Positions 7,041-14,895 of a stretch of DNA of 26,764 bases are shown here, piece after piece. How positions within the stretch are numbered: position 1 is the first letter of the stretch; the number at the start of each line of letters is the position of its first letter. Both the position numbers and the translations under genes were made by a program. This DNA is from Clostridium sp. CAG:452. Its GTDB lineage: Bacteria; Bacillota; Clostridia; TANB77; CAG-508. A model generated the notes under the pieces. The model made no database searches and had not been told where the DNA came from. It was given only the letters and a program-made list of their open reading frames with translations. Location of the stretch: positions 201,054 through 227,817 of the forward strand of contig FR893522.1 in NCBI GenBank assembly GCA_000434035.1, written 5' to 3'.

Positions 7041-7575
7041 CATACAAGATATGGTAGATGTAAATACCATAATAGGAGAACCTATAGAAACAAGTAACAA
7101 TATAGTGATAATACCTATTTCTAAAGTTAGTTTTGGATTTGCAGCAGGGGGAAGCGAATTTAATGAAGAAACAATAGATGAGTATATAAAAAAAGAAAAA
7201 GAAGAACAAGTGCAATATAAATTGCCATTTGGTGGAGGGGCAGGAGCAGGCGTAACTATAAATCCAGTTGCATTTTTAGTAATTCAAGAAGGAAGTGTAA
7301 AGCTTTTACCAGTGAACCATTCATCAGCAATAGACAGACTATTAGATTATGTACCTGATTTATTTGAAAAAGCTAATGAAATGATAAAAAAAACAACCAG
7401 TATAAAAAAAGAAATAGAAGATGAAATAATTGAAAAAACAGATAAAGAGATAAAAAAACAAGAAAAGGCAAAAGCTAAAAAGGAGAAAAAAGAACCAAAA
7501 GAAGAGACTATTTATGAATTTGAATATGATGAAACAGATGACGAAAATAAAGACGAAAATGAGGAAGATGATTAA
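6991..7575 (+). CDS. gerW: GerW family sporulation protein (YtfJ)
   Basis: A 194-residue protein of the GerW/YtfJ family. The conserved core runs from HPIEGLMLTAMNSIQDMVDV through VIIPISKVSFGFAAGGSEF to LPFGGGAGAGVTINPVAFL. The last 60 residues are a highly charged Lys/Glu/Asp tail, longer than in Bacillus. In Bacillus the protein is made in the forespore and is needed for normal germination. ATG 6991 lies inside the DUF2953 gene and is preceded by AAAGGAG with workable spacing. The stop codon overlaps the ATG of the next gene (TAATG), so the three genes form one operon. Confidence 0.93.
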   Translation: MTSEHPIEGLMLTAMNSIQDMVDVNTIIGEPIETSNNIVIIPISKVSFGFAAGGSEFNEETIDEYIKKEKEEQVQYKLPFGGGAGAGVTINPVAFLVIQEGSVKLLPVNHSSAIDRLLDYVPDLFEKANEMIKKTTSIKKEIEDEIIEKTDKEIKKQEKAKAKKEKKEPKEETIYEFEYDETDDENKDENEEDD

Positions 7576-8231
7576 TGAAAACTCTTGTTGCAATTGTAAT
7601 TTTATTAGCTGTTTGTCTAACAGGGTGCAAAAATAAACAAGAGGAAAATAACTATACAGTATCAAAAACTAGTTATATTAATGCAGAAAAAAATAGTACC
7701 AATAAATATATAGAAAATAATGTGAATAATACAAATATAAACATCACGGAAAAGCCAAAAACACCAACAGAAATAGATTTGGCCTCATTTTCAACTAAAA
7801 TTATGTATAAAGATACTAATAGACAACACAATATGGCACTTACATGTTCTAAATTGAATGGAACAATAGTAAAGGCGGGAGAGTCATTTTCGTTTTGCAA
7901 TACTGTTGGAAAAGCCACTGCTGAAGCCGGATACAAAGAAGCAGAAATATTTGACAAACAAGGAAATATAAAAAAAGGTTATGGCGGAGGAAATTGTCAA
8001 GTAAGCAGTACATTATATAATGTAGTTCTACAAATACCTGGTTTAAAAGTCCTAGAAAGACATGAGCATAGTAGAAAAGTAAGTTATGTAGAAAGTGGAA
8101 AAGATGCAGCTGTAGCATATGGAAGTATAGATTTTAGATTTAAAAATGAAAACAATTATGATATAAAAATTTATAGTGAATCAACAGAAGATTCAATAAA
8201 TTTAAGAATTGTAAAAATAGAAAACATATAA
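7575..8231 (+). CDS. VanW-domain lipoprotein
   Basis: A 218-residue predicted lipoprotein: a hydrophobic signal ends in the lipobox LTGC (Cys 18), followed by an Asn-rich linker and a VanW domain. Domain signs are AGESFSFCNTVGKATAEAGY, the glycine-rich GYGGGNCQVSSTLYNVVL and the C-terminal block around KVSYVESGKDAAVAYG. VanW proteins occur in glycopeptide resistance clusters but are common in Firmicutes as extracytoplasmic proteins of unknown, probably cell-wall, function. The first base of its ATG is the last base of the gerW stop codon. No resistance genes are nearby, so resistance should not be inferred. Position between gerW and a D,D-carboxypeptidase suggests a role in envelope or spore cortex. 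Confidence 0.85.
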   Translation: MKTLVAIVILLAVCLTGCKNKQEENNYTVSKTSYINAEKNSTNKYIENNVNNTNINITEKPKTPTEIDLASFSTKIMYKDTNRQHNMALTCSKLNGTIVKAGESFSFCNTVGKATAEAGYKEAEIFDKQGNIKKGYGGGNCQVSSTLYNVVLQIPGLKVLERHEHSRKVSYVESGKDAAVAYGSIDFRFKNENNYDIKIYSESTEDSINLRIVKIENI

Positions 8232-8299
8232 ATATTTACCTTCTAAACATTTAAATTAATGCATAATATTAATTAACAATGCTTAGGAGGTATTTTTTT

Positions 8300-9540
8300 A
8301 TGAAATCAAGAAGATATATATCTATTGCAATATTAATGATATTATTTATAGTTTTAATTTCAAGCATATCAAATGCAACAGACTTAGATAGTATATATGT
8401 ATGGTCAAATAACACTCAAAATACTATTACAACATCTGCAGAACCAGAGAATCAAAGAACGGGGAATTTTTTAAACCTAACATGTGGAAGTGCTATTTTA
8501 ATGGAACAAAGTACAGGAACAATTTTATATGACCATAATATGCACGAACAATTAAGACCAGCAAGTGTTACAAAAGTAATGACCATTCTTTTAATTATGG
8601 AAGCATTAGATAACCGGAACTATAACACTAGAAGACAATGTTCCTTGTTCCGAAAATGCAAGCAAAATGGGTGGTTCGCAAATATGGCTTGATACAACAG
8701 AAACACTTACAGTACATGAAATGCTAAAGGCAATATGCGTTGTTTCTGCGAATGACTGTTGCGTAGCAATGGCCGAGTATATTGCAGGTTCACAAGAAAT
8801 GTTTGTTGAACAAATGAATAAAAGAGCAAAAGAGCTTGGAATGAATGATACGACATTTAAAAATTGTCATGGAATAGATGAGGATGGGCATGTAACTTCA
8901 AGTTATGATATAGCAATAATGTCAAGAGAATTAATTACTAAACATCCTAAAATAATGGAATATACAACAATTTGGATGGACAGTTTAAGGGATGGAAAAT
9001 CAGAACTTGTAAACACAAATAAATTAGTTAGAAATTATGCAGGTTGTACAGGATTAAAAACAGGTTCAACATCTGTTGCATTATTCAATTTGTCTGCAAC
9101 AGCAACAAGAGATGGATTATCTTTAATAGCTGTTATTATGAAAGGTGAAACAAGCAAAATTAGATTTGCAGAAGCTCAAAAATTACTAGATTATGGATTT
9201 TCAAATTATCAATATGCATTATGTGGAAGCAAAGGAGATGTAGTAAAATGTGTAGAAGTAAATAAAGGGCTTATGCCAACTGTAGAATTAACATTAGAAA
9301 ATGATTGCGGAGCGTTAATAGGAAAAGGACAAAATAAAAATGTAACAACAGATATAAATATAAATAATAATATATTTGCACCTATAAAACAAGGAGAAAA
9401 ATTGCGGAGAAGTAAAATATTATATAGATGGAAATTTAATAGCAACAAGTAATTTAATTGCAAATAATGAAGTAAAAAAATTAACATTTTCAAATATGCT
9501 AGCACATGTGCTAGGAGACTGGGTTAATGTGTTAAGATAA
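8300..9540 (+). CDS. dacF: D-alanyl-D-alanine carboxypeptidase (DacF type), two +1 shifts needed
   Basis: A penicillin-binding D,D-carboxypeptidase that trims peptidoglycan stem peptides, readable only if two CGG-A sites (8615 and 9405) are each crossed with a +1 shift; the joined product is 412 residues, normal for DacF. It has a signal peptide (about 1-25), catalytic SVTK at 89-92, SAN at 149-151 and KTG at 253-255. Between the sites the reading frame is 8616-9404. The first shift restores ALDNG-TITLEDNVPCSENA, the second EKLG-EVKYYIDGN, both matching the family. Without shifting, the product stops at 8692, before the SAN motif. ATG 8300 follows AGGAGG by nine bases. All catalytic motifs and the C-terminal domain are otherwise intact, which argues against a decaying pseudogene. 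In Bacillus, dacF acts in the forespore during cortex synthesis. Confidence 0.85.
8615..8618 (+). other. CGGA +1 frameshift site 1 (dacF)
   Basis: Zero-frame codons read AAC CGG AAC; skipping the C gives AAC GGA ACT (Asn-Gly-Thr) and opens the correct frame. The CGG is codon 106 counted from ATG 8300. Confidence 0.7.
9405..9408 (+). other. CGGA +1 frameshift site 2 (dacF)
   Basis: In the frame set by site 1 the codons read TTG CGG AGA; skipping the C gives TTG GGA GAA (Leu-Gly-Glu). The next 44 codons then run to TAA at 9540 and contain typical C-terminal DacF sequence. Confidence 0.7.
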
Positions 9541-9544
9541 AATG

Positions 9545-9573
9545 TTGTTTTTATATAAATCTTAATATATAAT
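9545..9573 (+). promoter_or_regulatory. Promoter for thiamine pyrophosphokinase gene
   Basis: TTGTTT (9545-9550) and perfect TATAAT (9568-9573), 17 bases apart. No TPP riboswitch was seen in the short leader. Confidence 0.6.
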
Positions 9574-9596
9574 AAAAAACGAAAGAAGGTTACAAT

Positions 9597-10232
9597 ATGA
9601 AAACACTAATAGTATCTGGTGGAAATGTAGAAAAAGAAATATTAAATAAAACAATTAAAAATAATAATTTTGATAATGTAATAGCAGTGGATAAAGGATT
9701 AGAAATATTGGACGAATGCAAGATGCAGCCTAATTATATTATTGGAGATTTTGATTCTGTAAATCAGAAAATAATAAGCAAATATAATGAAGAAAGAACT
9801 ATAAAATTAAATCCGGAAAAAGACTTTACAGATACACATATGGCAATAAAATTGGCAATTGAAAAGAAAAGTGATTATATAGTAGTGCTAGGAGGAATAG
9901 GAACAAGAATAGATCATACAATTGCAAATGTTCATATTTTAAAAGAATGCATAGATAATAAAATAAGATGTGAAATTATAAATGAAAAAAATAAAATATT
10001 TTTAATAAACAAATCATGTTATATAGATTTAGATGAAAAATATAAATATATATCTTTAATACCTCTTACAACACAAGTAACTGGAGTAACATTAAAAGGA
10101 TTTAAATACTTGCTACAAGATGCAACTTTAACAATAGGAGAAAGCATAGGAATAAGCAATGAGCAAATAGAAAAAAGAGCAGAAATAAAATTAAAAGATG
10201 GTATACTAATATGTATTGAATCAAAAGATTAA
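9597..10232 (+). CDS. Thiamine pyrophosphokinase
   Basis: A 211-residue thiamine pyrophosphokinase (Thi80/YloS family), which transfers pyrophosphate from ATP to thiamine to make the cofactor TPP. Diagnostic motifs are IVSGG at the N-terminus, AVDKGLE (30-36), the metal-binding GDFDS (50-54), PEKDFTDTHMA near residue 75, LGGIGTRIDHTIANVHIL near residue 100 and GISNE near the C-terminus. Length is normal for the family. It starts at ATG 9597 with an AGAAGG site. In many Firmicutes this gene ends the rpe-rsgA cluster; here it stands alone with its own promoter. spoVFB begins 76 bases downstream. Confidence 0.93.
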   Translation: MKTLIVSGGNVEKEILNKTIKNNNFDNVIAVDKGLEILDECKMQPNYIIGDFDSVNQKIISKYNEERTIKLNPEKDFTDTHMAIKLAIEKKSDYIVVLGGIGTRIDHTIANVHILKECIDNKIRCEIINEKNKIFLINKSCYIDLDEKYKYISLIPLTTQVTGVTLKGFKYLLQDATLTIGESIGISNEQIEKRAEIKLKDGILICIESKD

Positions 10233-10245
10233 TACAACCATACTC

Positions 10246-10273
10246 ACCTCTATTAAACTAGAAACATATAATA
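10246..10273 (+). promoter_or_regulatory. Possible sigma-K type promoter for spoVFB
   Basis: AC at 10246-10247 and CATATAATA at 10265-10273 with 17 bases between fit the loose sigma-K consensus (AC, then CATANNNTA). In Bacillus the spoVF operon is mother-cell, sigma-K expressed. The motif is short and the region A+T rich, so chance is possible. Confidence 0.4.
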
Positions 10274-10308
10274 TATGGATACACATAAGAGGGGAGGAAT
10301 TAAAAAGC

Positions 10309-10888
10309 ATGATACTTGAAGGTAAAAAAATCGGATTTGCCCTAACTGGTTCATTTTGCACATTCAAGAAGACGATTCCTCAAATTGCAAAATTAATAGA
10401 AGAAGGAGCGGAAGTATTACCTATAATGTCTTTTAATAGCTACAATATAAATAGCAGATTTGGAGAAGCAAATGAGTTCATAAAAAAGATAGAAGAAATT
10501 ACAAACAAGAAAATAATAAATAAAATAGAAGAGGCAGAAATTATAGGAGCAAAGCACTTAACAGATATAATGGTGATTGCACCATGCTCTCGGAAACACA
10601 ATTGGAAAACTAGCAAATGGAATTGTAGATACACCAGTACTTACGGCAGCAAAATCAAACTTAAGAAATGAAAATCCATTAGTTATAGGAATAGCTACTA
10701 ATGATGGACTATCTACTAGTTTAGAAAACATAGGAAAACTAATAAGTAGAAAAAATATATATTTTATACCATTTAGACAAGACAATCCTATAACTAAACC
10801 ACATTCACTAATGTTCGAACCCAATTATATTTTAAACACTGTATTAGAAGCATTAAATGGAATGCAAATACAGCCAATATTATTATGA
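10309..10888 (+). CDS. spoVFB: Dipicolinate synthase subunit B, one +1 shift needed
   Basis: A flavoprotein-fold subunit of dipicolinate synthase, which makes the spore-core compound dipicolinic acid. It is 192 residues when the CGG-A site at 10591 is crossed with a +1 shift. Family sequence is clear on both sides: KKIGFALTGSFCTFKKTIPQI at the start, SFNSYNINSRFGEANEFI, MVIAPCS before the break, then GNTIGKLANGIVDTPVLTAA, NDGLSTSLENI, and IYFIPFRQDNPITKPHS. The restored Gly 95 is the conserved glycine of the PC-T/S-GNT motif. Without a shift the product stops at 10671. ATG 10309 is used, with GGGGAGG eleven bases upstream, slightly far. The usual partner spoVFA is not adjacent. Confidence 0.85.
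10591..10594 (+). other. CGGA +1 frameshift site 3 (spoVFB)
   Basis: Zero-frame codons read TCT CGG AAA; skipping the C gives TCT GGA AAC (Ser-Gly-Asn), exactly the conserved motif. CGG is codon 95 from ATG 10309. Confidence 0.7.
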
Positions 10889-10905
10889 TTTTCCAAATAA
10901 TTTTC

Positions 10906-10934
10906 TTGCAAAACCCAAAAAAGTGTGATATTAT
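10906..10934 (+). promoter_or_regulatory. Promoter of the valS T-box transcript
   Basis: TTGCAA (10906-10911) and TATTAT (10929-10934), 17 bases apart, with TGA immediately before the -10 box (extended -10). Confidence 0.65.
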
Positions 10935-10954
10935 ATATAACATATTGAAAAAAC

Positions 10955-11197
10955 TATGAAAAAGAGGAGTAGGGTTTACACCATTTTAAAGAGAAAAGAA
11001 GTCACCGGCTGAGAGCTTCTTAAAAATAAGAAAACCTGAAGGTAGCTTTGGAGTTGATTACTTGAAATAATAGTAAAGTGATTCGTAAGTCTGCGTTAAA
11101 GATATAAGAGATATATAAAATTGTTTTAAAATTATTTTGTATAAATTAGGTGGTACCGCGTTTTTTAAATCGTCCTAGTGCATAGGACGATTTTTTT
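10955..11197 (+). ncRNA. T-box leader (valine) controlling valS
   Basis: A tRNA-sensing T-box. Order of parts: stem I 5' side with GAGGAGTAG (loop E half), the GGGTTT/AAAACC helix, the distal GGCTGAGAGC region, and the 3' side of the specifier loop GAAGGTAGC. The specifier is read as GTA at 11042-11044, a valine codon, agreeing with the downstream gene. The conserved antiterminator sequence AGGTGGTACCGCG is at 11148-11160, whose UGGU element... pairs with the uncharged tRNA acceptor end. The terminator hairpin follows at 11167. Uncharged valine tRNA would stabilise the antiterminator and allow valS transcription. This accounts for the gene-free stretch before valS; the 5' limit is approximate. 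Confidence 0.92.
11167..11197 (+). terminator. T-box regulatory terminator
   Basis: An eleven-base perfect stem (11167-11177 with 11183-11193), five-base loop, and seven T. It is the off state of the T-box. Confidence 0.9.
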
Positions 11198-11259
11198 GTA
11201 GGGTTATACATAACTCTTAATAAAAGGTATAGCCTAAAATTAAAAGGAGGAAGAAAAAT

Positions 11260-13902
11260 ATGTGCGAAAAGTGTAATCACAACTTAGAGGGTAAATATGA
11301 GCCACATGAATTTGAAGACAAAATCTATAAAAATTGGGAGGAGAAGGGTTACTTTAAACCAAGTGGAGATAAAACAAAAGAAAGTTATTGTATAATGATG
11401 CCACCTCCAAACGTTACAGGTAAACTTCATATGGGACATGCACTAGATGGTACTTTGCAAGATATATTAATTAGATATAAAAGAATGCAAGGATTTAATA
11501 CATTATGGCTTCCAGGAACAGACCATTCAGCAATATCAACAGAAGTAAAACTAGTAGAAAAACTAAAGGAAGAAGGAATAAATAAACACGATTTAGGCAG
11601 AGAAAAGTTTCTAGAAAGAGCATGGCAATGGACGGAAGAGTATGGAGGAACAATTGTAAAACAACAAAAAAAATTAGGATGTTCAGCTGATTGGAGTAGA
11701 GCAAGATTTACAATGGATGAAGGATTATCTAAAGCAGTTTTAGTAGTGTTCAAAAAATTGTATGATAAGGGCTATATATATAAAGGCAAAAGAATGATAA
11801 ATTGGTGCCCATGTTGTAATACATCTATTTCTGATGCAGAAGTAGATTATGAAGAGGAACCAACACATTTGTGGCATATAAAATATAAAGTTGTTGGAGA
11901 AGATAAATACCTAACAGTTGCAACAACAAGACCAGAAACAATGCTTGGAGATACAGCAGTTGCAGTACATCCAGATGATGACAGATATAAAGATTTAGTA
12001 GGTAAAAAGTGTATATTACCGATTATGAATAAAGAAATTCCAATAATTGCAGATGAATTTGTAGAAATGGAATTTGGAACAGGTTGTGTTAAAATTACAC
12101 CAGCACATGATCCAAACGATTATCAAGCAGCTTTATCTCACAATCTAGAAATAATACAAGTTTTTGACGAGAACTTTAAAATGGGAGACTTATGTGAAGA
12201 ATATAAAGGAATGGACTTACTAGAAGCAAGAGAAGCAATAGTAAACAAATTAAAAGAACTAGGAAATTTAGTAAAAATAGAAGACTATGTTCATAATGTA
12301 GGAAAACATGAGAGATGTAGAGCTACAGTAGAACCCAAAATATCTGATCAATGGTTTGTTTCTATGAAAGAAATGGCAAAACCTGCAATAGAAGCTGTAA
12401 AAAATGGAGATACAAGATTTATACCACAAAAATTTGAAAAAACATATTTTAATTGGCTTAACAACATTCAAGATTGGTGTATTTCACGTCAAATATGGTG
12501 GGGACATCAAATACCAGCATATTACTGTGATGAATGTGGACATATAAATGTAGATATAACAAAACCAGAAAAATGTGAAAAATGCGGAAGCACTAAGCTA
12601 ACGCAAGACCCAGATACATTAGATACATGGTTTAGTAGTGCACTATGGCCATTTTCAACACTAGGTTGGCCAGAAGAAACAGAGGACTTTAAAACATTTT
12701 TCCCAACAAATACATTAGTAACAGGTTATGATATTATATTCTTCTGGGTTGTAAGAATGATGTTCTCAAGTCTTGAACAAACAGGAAAAGTACCATTTAA
12801 AGATGTTCTTATGCATGGTATTGTAAGAGATAGCCAAGGAAGAAAAATGTCTAAGAGCCTAGGAAATGGAATAGATCCATTAGAAATAATAGATAAGTAC
12901 TCAGCAGATGCATTAAGATTTTCTTTAATTTCTGGAACAACAGCTGGAAACGATATGAGATTTATGCCAGAAAAACTAGAGGCAGCAAGCAATTTTGCAA
13001 ACAAAGTATGGAATGCAGCAAAATTTGTTCTTATGAATTTAGAAGACTATGATAATAACAATGAAAAAATAGAGTTATGCATAGAAGACAAATGGATTTT
13101 ATCTAAATTAAATACATTAATAGCAGAAGTAAAAGTAAATATGGATAATTATGATTTAGGAGTAGCATTAGATAAAATATATACATTTATTTGGAATGAG
13201 TTCTGCGATTGGTATATAGAAATTGCAAAAACAAGATTATATAACAAAGAAAATGCAACAAGAAAAACAGCACAATATGTATTAAATAAAGTATTAGGAG
13301 ATTCATTAAAATTACTACATCCATTTATGCCATTTGTTACAGAGAAAATCTATAAAGAATTGTACAACAATGACGAAAGTATAATGATATCAACATATCC
13401 AGAATATTCAAAAGATTTAGAATTTAAAGATGAAGAACAAGCAGTAGAAGAGTTGAAGGAAGTAATTACAGGAATAAGAAATGCAAGAGCTAAAATGAAT
13501 GTACATCCATCTAAAAAGTCTAAACTAATATTTGTAACTAAAAAATATGCAGATATTATAAAAGAATCAGAAGAATTCTTAAAAAAATTAGGATTTGGAG
13601 AAGAGATAGAAATTAGAGAAAACAAAGAAAATATACCACAAAACGCAGTGAGTATTGTTTCTTCTAATTTAGAACTATTTATTCCTTTTGAAGATTTAGT
13701 AGATATAAAAGAAGAAATAGAAAGATTAGAAAAAGAAAAAGCAAAAGTATTAGTAGAAAAAGAAAAGACAGATAAAATGCTTTCAAATCCAGGATTTGTT
13801 GCAAAAGCACCAGCAGCAAAAGTAGAAGAAGAAAAAGAAAAACAAGCAAAATTTAATGAAATGATAAAAACAATAGAAGAAAGAATACAAGGATTGAAAT
13901 AA
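11260..13902 (+). CDS. valS: Valyl-tRNA synthetase
   Basis: An 880-residue class I valyl-tRNA synthetase that charges tRNA-Val and edits mischarged threonine. HMGH is at residues 57-60 within PPPNVTGKLHMGHAL, KMSKS at 529-533, and the WCPCCNTSISDAEVDYEE and TTRPETMLGDTAVAVHP blocks mark the start of the editing (CP1) domain. A cysteine cluster (CDEC and CEKC around residues 425-445) is a likely zinc site. The C-terminal 65 residues form the Glu/Lys-rich coiled coil typical of ValRS. AAGGAGG stands nine bases before ATG 11260. It is controlled by the valine T-box just upstream; the next gene is a foreign cassette and no terminator was seen between. Confidence 0.97.
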   Translation: MCEKCNHNLEGKYEPHEFEDKIYKNWEEKGYFKPSGDKTKESYCIMMPPPNVTGKLHMGHALDGTLQDILIRYKRMQGFNTLWLPGTDHSAISTEVKLVEKLKEEGINKHDLGREKFLERAWQWTEEYGGTIVKQQKKLGCSADWSRARFTMDEGLSKAVLVVFKKLYDKGYIYKGKRMINWCPCCNTSISDAEVDYEEEPTHLWHIKYKVVGEDKYLTVATTRPETMLGDTAVAVHPDDDRYKDLVGKKCILPIMNKEIPIIADEFVEMEFGTGCVKITPAHDPNDYQAALSHNLEIIQVFDENFKMGDLCEEYKGMDLLEAREAIVNKLKELGNLVKIEDYVHNVGKHERCRATVEPKISDQWFVSMKEMAKPAIEAVKNGDTRFIPQKFEKTYFNWLNNIQDWCISRQIWWGHQIPAYYCDECGHINVDITKPEKCEKCGSTKLTQDPDTLDTWFSSALWPFSTLGWPEETEDFKTFFPTNTLVTGYDIIFFWVVRMMFSSLEQTGKVPFKDVLMHGIVRDSQGRKMSKSLGNGIDPLEIIDKYSADALRFSLISGTTAGNDMRFMPEKLEAASNFANKVWNAAKFVLMNLEDYDNNNEKIELCIEDKWILSKLNTLIAEVKVNMDNYDLGVALDKIYTFIWNEFCDWYIEIAKTRLYNKENATRKTAQYVLNKVLGDSLKLLHPFMPFVTEKIYKELYNNDESIMISTYPEYSKDLEFKDEEQAVEELKEVITGIRNARAKMNVHPSKKSKLIFVTKKYADIIKESEEFLKKLGFGEEIEIRENKENIPQNAVSIVSSNLELFIPFEDLVDIKEEIERLEKEKAKVLVEKEKTDKMLSNPGFVAKAPAAKVEEEKEKQAKFNEMIKTIEERIQGLK

Positions 13903-13903
13903 T

Positions 13904-13932
13904 TTGATATTTATGTAAATCTGTGGTAAAAT
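13904..13932 (+). promoter_or_regulatory. Promoter of cassette 3
   Basis: TTGATA (13904-13909) and TAAAAT (13927-13932), 17 bases apart, with TGG directly before the -10 box (extended -10). It begins two bases after the valS stop codon. Confidence 0.65.
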
Positions 13933-13937
13933 ATAAA

Positions 13938-13956
13938 TATGTACTGAATGTACATA
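13938..13956 (+). promoter_or_regulatory. Operator-like palindrome at the cassette 3 start point
   Basis: TATGTAC and GTACATA form perfect seven-base arms around a five-base centre, starting five bases after the -10 box, where a repressor would block initiation. The ATGTACT half also occurs near the supposed start point of cassette 2. Confidence 0.5.
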
Positions 13957-13979
13957 AATTAAATAAAGGAGAGATCATA

Positions 13980-14285
13980 ATGATCAAAAAAATTGCAGAA
14001 GCTGTTCTTAATGGGCATGAGAAGATGGATTTCTGGATGTCTAACGCTACATTCAATAGCCTTTTAAATGAGGCTAAGGAGATACGGCTGACAGATGATG
14101 GAGACATCGAACTTTGCTTCGAAGAAGCAAAGTTGGTTGTAAACCTGAAAGCAACCATCTACGAATGCAAAAACGGAAAGAGAGCACATGCTAAGCTGTT
14201 ATATCTTGAAACAAAGGAAAACGGTCTTGCATACGAAATCAACGAAAGAATTAAGACAAAAAACAAGAAATGCGTAATTCTGTAA
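13980..14285 (+). CDS. Hypothetical 101-aa protein, foreign composition (cassette 3)
   Basis: I do not recognise the family. The product is a 101-residue soluble protein with a helical N-terminus followed by a segment with alternating pattern that suggests a small beta sheet, and a basic C-terminus ending in KKCVIL. No signal or membrane segment. AAGGAG is eight bases before ATG 13980. Composition is richer in G+C than valS and the following gene, with codons such as CTG and ATC rare in the neighbourhood. Codon 36 is CGG (14085-14087) followed by C; a +1 shift there would give GGC then TGA, ending translation at once. It has its own extended -10 promoter, an operator-like palindrome and a terminator, the same layout as the other two foreign units. 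Confidence 0.7.
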   Translation: MIKKIAEAVLNGHEKMDFWMSNATFNSLLNEAKEIRLTDDGDIELCFEEAKLVVNLKATIYECKNGKRAHAKLLYLETKENGLAYEINERIKTKNKKCVIL

Positions 14286-14298
14286 GCCTTGAAGAAGA

Positions 14299-14333
14299 GG
14301 AAATAAGGAAACTTATTTCCCTTTTCTTTTTTT
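14299..14333 (+). terminator. Terminator after cassette 3
   Basis: GGAAATAAG pairs perfectly with CTTATTTCC around GAAA, with weaker pairing further out, followed by a T-rich run to 14333. Confidence 0.85.
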
Positions 14334-14393
14334 GTGTTACTTTTATTGGTATAAAAAAGAATGTAATGAATAAATTTAAATGAGGTGAAATAA

Positions 14394-14789
14394 ATGATAA
14401 ATATGTCTGAAAATATTAGCGAAAATGGAAATAATATTAAAAAGGTTATAAAAGGAAGTGCGTTTTCAATAATTATAACTTTAATAGGATTATTAGTATA
14501 TTCAATAATACTTAGTTATACAAGTGTGTCAGAAAGCACAATACCAACAATAGTAATTATTATAACAGCAATAAGTATACTAATAGGAAGCACAATAAGT
14601 ACATCAAACATAAAGAAAAATGGAATAATAAATGGAATGTTTGTGGGGTTAATATATATTGCCATAATATATTTATTGTCTAGTATAGTAACAGGAAATT
14701 TTTTATTAAATATTACTTCTATAATTATGATAATAACAAGTGTATTAACAGGAGCACTAGGAGGAATAATAGGAGTAAACAAAAAATAG
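14394..14789 (+). CDS. TIGR04086-like small membrane protein
   Basis: A 131-residue integral membrane protein with four predicted helices (about residues 22-42, 48-68, 76-98 and 104-126) after a short polar N-terminus. Size, topology and its place upstream of an HD-secD-secF group fit the TIGR04086 family of uncharacterised Clostridial membrane proteins, often near yajC. GAGGTG lies six bases before ATG 14394; ATG 14403 is a less likely alternative. Function unknown. The assignment relies on layout and context as much as on sequence. Confidence 0.65.
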   Translation: MINMSENISENGNNIKKVIKGSAFSIIITLIGLLVYSIILSYTSVSESTIPTIVIIITAISILIGSTISTSNIKKNGIINGMFVGLIYIAIIYLLSSIVTGNFLLNITSIIMIITSVLTGALGGIIGVNKK

Positions 14790-14825
14790 ATTTAATTACA
14801 CAAATTACAATTTATAAAAAAACTG

Positions 14826-14854
14826 TTGATATTTTGATTCCTTTAATATAAAAT
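14826..14854 (+). promoter_or_regulatory. Promoter of the HD-secD-secF operon
   Basis: TTGATA (14826-14831) and TAAAAT (14849-14854), 17 bases apart. Confidence 0.55.
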
Positions 14855-14895
14855 AAAAATGTTATAAAATACAATATTATTGGAGGTGTTGATTT

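Noticed and set aside
7360..7665. Reverse-strand ORFs rich in Phe, Leu and Tyr opposite gerW, mutS and others
   Set aside because: They are antisense shadows of A+T-rich coding sequence, without ribosome sites or independent codon pattern.
7575..8231. VanW protein as a vancomycin resistance determinant
   Set aside because: No vanA/B ligase, vanH, vanX or vanRS genes are near; VanW domains are widespread in Firmicutes without resistance.
8300..9540. dacF, spoVFB and prmC as ordinary decaying pseudogenes
   Set aside because: All four breaks are identical CGGA events, the rest of each frame is intact with all motifs, and one gene (prmC) is nearly universal. Decay would give mixed indels and stops.
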